From: Platynereis dumerilii
Taxonomy: Eukaryota; Annelida; Polychaeta; Phyllodocida; Nereididae
NCBI GenBank assembly: GCA_026936325.1
Contig: JAPTHN010000008.1
Span: 14,841,259 to 14,905,258 of the forward strand
Length of the DNA: 64,000 nt
Reading direction: 5' to 3'
Of the stretch, positions 59,170 to 64,000 are shown in pieces (the stretch's first letter is position 1; each line of letters begins with the position of its first letter). The position numbers and the translations under genes are program-made. A model generated the notes under the pieces. It made no database searches. It had not been told where the DNA came from and was given only the letters and a program-made list of their open reading frames with translations.

Positions 59170-59425
59170 GGGGGGAGGGGTTCGTCTAGTGGTAGCGTGC
59201 TCTATTGCCAATCGCTGGGTCGATCCAGGGTTGGAATCCAGCTCTTGTCGGGTCACCTCTATTTCTGGCATCAGAAGCAGAGCTCGGACTACCTCGGTCT
59301 ATGCTGGATGCCTGTTTCATGTTTCAATCATCCTTCGCCTGTGTCCTCCTCAGGACTGTCCTAATCAGCCTACCAAGTGCATTAATACAGGACGTAAACT
59401 CCCAATCATCCCTCCATCCATCTCT
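59170..59425 (+). mobile_element. tRNA-derived SINE (ATCC-tailed family)
   Basis: Head 'gttcgtctagtggtagcgtg' (A-box-like), B box gggttggaatcc, body 'tcagcctaccaagtgcatta' and 'acaggacgtaaactcccaat', tail catccctccatccatct. This + strand copy confirms the orientation of the family. Confidence 0.72.
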
Positions 59426-61299
59426 TTCTTTGCTTCATCCCATCCACCATTAATTAAATGCGGAGTTTCACTTAGGATGGTTGTGCAACAAATCTCTGTT
59501 GCTTATTTCACTGTGGATAACAGTGGATGATTTTTAAAGCATTTTGAGTCCATTTGTTGCCAATGTCTCCAATTGAGTCCAATAAGTAAGTGGCAATACT
59601 CATTGAATACTTGTACTATACCACAAGAATCTGAGATAATTACACCTTTAGATCTACCATGCCACTTTATTTGGATTAATCAGCTTAGTGGCTTAATTCT
59701 CTAATTGTTGTACAAGTTGGTGAGGTTGACATCTGTGAGGTATGAGAGACTAATCAGTTGATGATAGGGCAGGGTTCTGATCGTTCATTTGGCTCCTCAT
59801 TCCACTGAATTTCATAGGTAGAAGCATATTGTGCGGTGGGGTATGCTTAGCTAACCAAATGTCAGCGAGTGGCTCTGGTAGATGTAATGATGAGCATATG
59901 TAAGATGCAATTCTTGGTCAAGATTTCTTACAAGTTTGTACACTGTATAGCTAGGAGAAAAATTAAAGGAACTGTTTGTCAATTTATTGATAGACCTTTT
60001 GTTTGAACAATCAAGGGAAATATTTGGATGTTGTTGGTATTAAGTTCAACTGAAACAATTGATATTCTGTTTTATCAATGAAGGACATGAGTTCAGATAT
60101 ATGAGCCGATGGACTTAAATGACTGGAACAATTCTAATTTTCAATATAATGGATAATGATTGGATATGCCAGTTTATAAGGTCACCATTGATGTATACCT
60201 GTTTTCCCTGTATATTAAAGCTATACAATTGAGTAGGAAATAAATGATAACAATAAAAAAGTCACTTATTTGGAATAAAGTAAAAAGGCAAACATATTAT
60301 GCTGAACTGTAAAAAAAGGAAGTCTTTTTATAAAATGTGGAATCAATAAAATTAGCAACACAAAGTGGTAAACTGCTCCATAAAATCGACTCACAGCAAC
60401 AAACATATATAGGCCTTTTCCACACATGTAGAAATACAGAAACATATATATGCATTTGGAGGTCTTCTGCAAGTAGCCAAAAGTATAGTTGTTAACTTGG
60501 GGATCGCGTGATAAGGGCATGGGTGAGACATGTCGGCCGGGGGTGAGCGGCGGGCTGGGAATGACAGTTTACTATCCGGAGGTAGTGGCCTGCTACCCCG
60601 GCCAATTTTGGGGTGAACTAGTGCTTAGATTGCATGTTAAATTTTAGAGGAGGACAAAATCTAACCCTGTACTCCCGACGAGGCTGTTTACCGCTATGTA
60701 CAGTGTTGGGGGCATGACCCTGCTAAGTGGGCTTGTGTGTGTCAAAAGGAACGAAGGAAGAGAGGGGGGGGGGGTGGTTTACCTGTTGGGGGGGGGATGT
60801 TTCAAGGGAGATTTGAAGGGAGGTAACTATAACTTGAGAAAAATATACATACATGTAGTTGTAGTGGTTGGAAAATAAAATGGCATTCTAATCGATTGGT
60901 GAGGGGCTTCACTATTCTATTCTAACATTGATTTGGGTGGGGTCAATTGATACAAAATTATCTAATGAAACTGTTTAAGTCATATACATTGATAAAAATA
61001 TCAGAAAATGTATATTCATATCATATACGAATATTGAAGAGCAGGATAAATTCTGTGTTTTGTTTATTTGTGTGTGTGAGGGCGGGGGGGGGGAGAGGTC
61101 AGAGATGTTTTGGGACATTTTGGAAGGGTGTAACATCATAAATCGGTGCTCATTTAAAAACGATACAACGAGCCAAGGAAAAAGAGCATAAAAATGTACT
61201 GGCAAATGTTACATCAACAGACAAAAGAACAGCTACTTCAACTTTATTGCACATGCAGTATTTTTTTTAAGAGACGTATTTCATTCGCACTAAATAGAC
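59426..61299. other. Intergenic, no gene seen
   Basis: AT-rich with G-runs (60765-60775, 60788-60796 and 61083-61092). No coding motif or TIR pair recognised. Confidence 0.35.
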
Positions 61300-61718
61300 C
61301 AGGGCTTCGGAGTCGGGGAACTCCGACTCCCAACTCCTTTGGCTTTCTGAAAAGCAACTCCAACTCTGACTCCTCAGGTCTCCTCAATTATGACTCCGAC
61401 TCCCGACTCCGATTATTGGTATTATTGCACACAAATATTACGTGGTTAACAGAGGAGAAAAATTAATTCTACAAAGTTTTCATAGGATTCTGTACATGAA
61501 TCCTTGTTTGGGAAGTTGTGTAAAATTCTCTGATACATTTCACATTTTTGTAACTGTGTTTTTGTAAATTATATTAATTTTTTTTAGGAGCCGGGAGTCG
61601 CCTATTTGATTTTCGACTCTTACTCCGACTCCACATAAAAATCAAAGTTCAACTCCGACTCTGACTCCATCCAAAAACCTCCGAACCCATGACTCTGACT
61701 CCTGACTTCATAGCCTAG
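61300..61718. mobile_element. hAT-type MITE with 'gactccgactcc' subterminal repeats
   Basis: Starts cagggcttcggagtcggg and ends gactcctgacttcatagcct plus ag. Both ends carry many ctccgactcc and gactctgactcc words. The flanks AAATAGAC (61292-61299) and AGATAGAC (61719-61726) are an 8-base duplication with one mismatch, as expected of hAT. Confidence 0.8.
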
Positions 61719-62299
61719 AGATAGACTACACTGAAAGATTTTTAAAGATTTTTTCTCATGTAATATAAATCTGAGGACCCCACCCAATGCACAGCCACCA
61801 TTTCTTCACACCATCTTGTCATGTAGGCCTACCTGTTGAGAGATGAGCAAAATCAGACCTTTTTGCATGATTTTTAAGTCACAATTGTACATGAGCATGA
61901 CATGTTCAATTTTTTACAGGCCCTTTACATGAAAAGACATGCATATCTAACTCAGGGGTCCTCAGGCACAAGTTAGGAAAGCCTTTTTTTCATGGCTAAC
62001 TTAACAGTCTAGGCATTTCTATTATTGCCAGTTCATGACTGGCGTTCACCAATTTCACATGCAATCTTTTCCTTGGCATTTTGTGAAGACGGTCTGCATT
62101 TTATGTCTGCACACCACACATATATGTGTCTGCATCATTTCCTCCCTCAATGTGTGAATACTTAGAGCTGTCAAAGTTCCATGCACCTTTCCAATAAATT
62201 GAAATATACCGTTCAGAAATTGACCATGCATGTGCTGTCCGAATTTTAGACATATAGGGAGTTCCCAGCAAGCATGAGTTTGGTGACTTTGGTCTGATA
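61719..62299. other. Intergenic, no gene seen
   Basis: No exon or repeat is recognised. Confidence 0.35.
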
Positions 62300-62820
62300 C
62301 ACTGTAAAATTTGAAATTTTGAGTTAGTTCAAATGATTGAGTGAGATGGTTGCACAATTTGTTTGATCTAACATAGCTTGTTGTTTTGTTTTGTTTGTTT
62401 GTGTTTTACGCCTCTGCAGCACCATAGTGGGCTACATCGAGGCAGGCGATCGCCGTATGATGATGAGATGAGAAGACTGTGAGTCTGGCACATACCCTAT
62501 TAATTCAGTGATGCCCAGGGTCTTTCAGTTGCCCAGCATAGAATACTGGATACAACCCTCCTCTATTTAATGTCCCATGAGCTCGGACTAAAGTGAGTTC
62601 CCGGGGTGAGATTTGAACCCACGCCCTCAAAGCCAGTTGACAAGCGCACTTAGGCCTACCAATTAGGCCATGGGGGAACTCTGCTTCTTGTTTTGAGTTA
62701 TGATAATCTTTCCGTTGTCATAATTTCAGACAACAAGTTAGGCCTGTCTTAGCTCAAAGGAATTGTGCAACAATCTTACTCAAAAATAGTAGTTGACTCA
62801 CAATTCCAAATTTTACAGTG
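62300..62820. mobile_element. MITE with 'cactgtaaaatttg' ends, carrying a nested SINE
   Basis: Left end cactgtaaaatttgaaattt and right end aattccaaattttacagtg are inverted copies. Without the SINE at 62390-62690 the element is only about 220 bases. Confidence 0.78.
62390..62690 (-). mobile_element. tRNA-derived SINE (third family) nested in a MITE
   Basis: Read on the minus strand: 'gttcccccatggcctaattg' head with A box, B box gggttcaaatctcaccccgg, body 'actcactttagtccgagctc', 'gtatgtgccagactcacag', 'cgcctgcctcgatgtagccc' and tail 'gcagaggcgtaaaacacaaa' plus caaacaaac. It matches 50034-50285. Confidence 0.82.
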
Positions 62821-64000
62821 CACCCACTACCCAGCCATGTAATACTAATATAAGCAGTTAGTAAGCACAACTGGCTTGTCCTCATATCATTCAAATTTAG
62901 GTTTTTGGGAATACCATGCAGCAGCATTACAGCTGTATTGTAATAAATAGTACAGGTTTTTCGGAAAACCAAACTTCTACACAGAAACCATTTGGTATTT
63001 CAAAAAACCTATTTTATCCTAATTTTTTTGAGAGCATTTGCCTGATTAATACTTCCCAGGTTGATTATTCCCTAAGGACCATATATCAAATCAATTAATT
63101 TTTTAATGGTAAGAAAGCCAAAAAGATACATTTATTGGGAATGTATCCATATTATTCTATCAATATCTCTATTTCTCGACTCATCGGTCTATTTATCAGT
63201 GATCAGTTTATCTATAAGAGCATCTGTCTACAGATAAAAGCTCAAATCAAAATATTATTTAATGAAAGCTGTATAGGCCTATGCATAATCAAACTTATTT
63301 GCGAGTTCACTCGCATTTGTGAGCAAACAGGGTTAAATAAGGGTAGTCAGAAATTTTTGGATCGTTTGTGAGAGACAAGGGAGCACTTTTTAAAGTTTCT
63401 TTTTCATGAAATTAATGAAGAATTGGCTAACTTGAGGCGCCTTGCTGACATTTGTGTCTTTGGTTTCTTGTTTGATTACAATTTAAGTTTTTAGTTTCAA
63501 CAAAATCAGGGCAAAACAGGAAATAGAAATACTGTTGTTATTGTTTTACTGCCCTCTGATTGGCCAAAACAGTTGCGATCGTTTTTTGGACACTTCTAAT
63601 GGGGCTAAAATTATAATTTTAGGCTCTTTAGAATCCCAAATCCTTGAACCATATGAATTCGTTTTTTTATGGAGATATCTTTATTCATTGCTGAGAATTC
63701 GTTGAAAAAAAATAAAAAAAATATGCACAGTGTTGATGCAGGTGTGAATCTTTATAGGCTCATTTCAGCCGCTTAGAATCATCAGATTTTCACCAAATTT
63801 TCACACAACGCAGTTTAGAACCTCCCTGAAGAAACAAAACCATCATTTCCTGTCCGACTATTCATTAAAACCCGTTATTTTCGCTCGTACGATAGCGTCT
63901 TTTTACCGCAAATCACTTCCTTCTTTTATCAAAATTTCAGATTTTTCACTCTCAACTTCTCTTCAACTTTTAAACCACTTGTAATCATCGTAGAAATCTC
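62821..64000. other. Intergenic to window end, no gene seen
   Basis: No exon is recognised. A short scrap with 'cggaaaacc' and 'ttttttgagag' (62955-63035) may be a MITE remnant. Confidence 0.35.

Overview
The window is AT-rich, repeat-dense animal DNA from an intron-containing, selenoprotein-using genome. Abundant tRNA-derived SINEs, hAT and TTAA-type DNA transposons, foldback MITEs and very frequent 'taggcct' words suggest a marine invertebrate deuterostome (echinoderm or hemichordate are my best guesses). That assignment is inference and no host is named with confidence.

The only host genes I can recognise form one tandem array on the + strand at about 3.0-35.3 kb: five copies of an iodothyronine deiodinase selenoprotein gene (A to E). 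Each copy keeps the signature GSCT-Sec-PPF (exon A1, B1, C, D1, E1), where an in-frame TGA encodes selenocysteine, followed by EAHxxDGW. A phase-1 intron after the IKxHK motif leads to a second coding exon with CPLVLD...PER. For every copy I could also find a SECIS-like stem-loop downstream (ATGA / AAA / NGAN core), followed at about 75-120 bases by AATAAA. Only copy D (27848-30615) is uninterrupted. A lacks one base just before its Sec codon. B is split inside its first coding exon by an 11.1 kb TTAA-flanked transposon. C is a truncated pseudogene. E lost its N-terminus and has an insertion in its second exon. A sixth, orphan SECIS-like hairpin at 24.07-24.13 kb may mark another lost copy.

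Layout: 0-2.4 kb, LINE remains split by other sequence; 3.0-5.4 kb, copy A; 5.4-10 kb, MITEs and a 1.55 kb TIR element with a CCTGAA-rich quasi-palindromic core; 10.2-23.3 kb, copy B with the TTAA element (10579-21716), which carries a 3.4 kb hAT transposon (11191-14601), large inner inverted repeats and a SINE; 23.4-24.1 kb, LINE 3' end; 24.8-26.1 kb, pseudogene C; 27.8-31.2 kb, copy D; 31.2-35.3 kb, copy E with nested MITEs; 35.4-64 kb, no recognisable host exon, only SINEs, MITEs, microsatellites, a 6.2 kb inverted-repeat structure (38.7-44.9 kb) and a 0.9 kb polypyrimidine tract.

Biologically, deiodinases are membrane-bound thioredoxin-fold selenoenzymes that remove iodine from thyroid hormones. 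The array looks like birth-and-death evolution of a selenoprotein family being eroded by transposons, with the SECIS and polyadenylation cassette retained even in dead copies.
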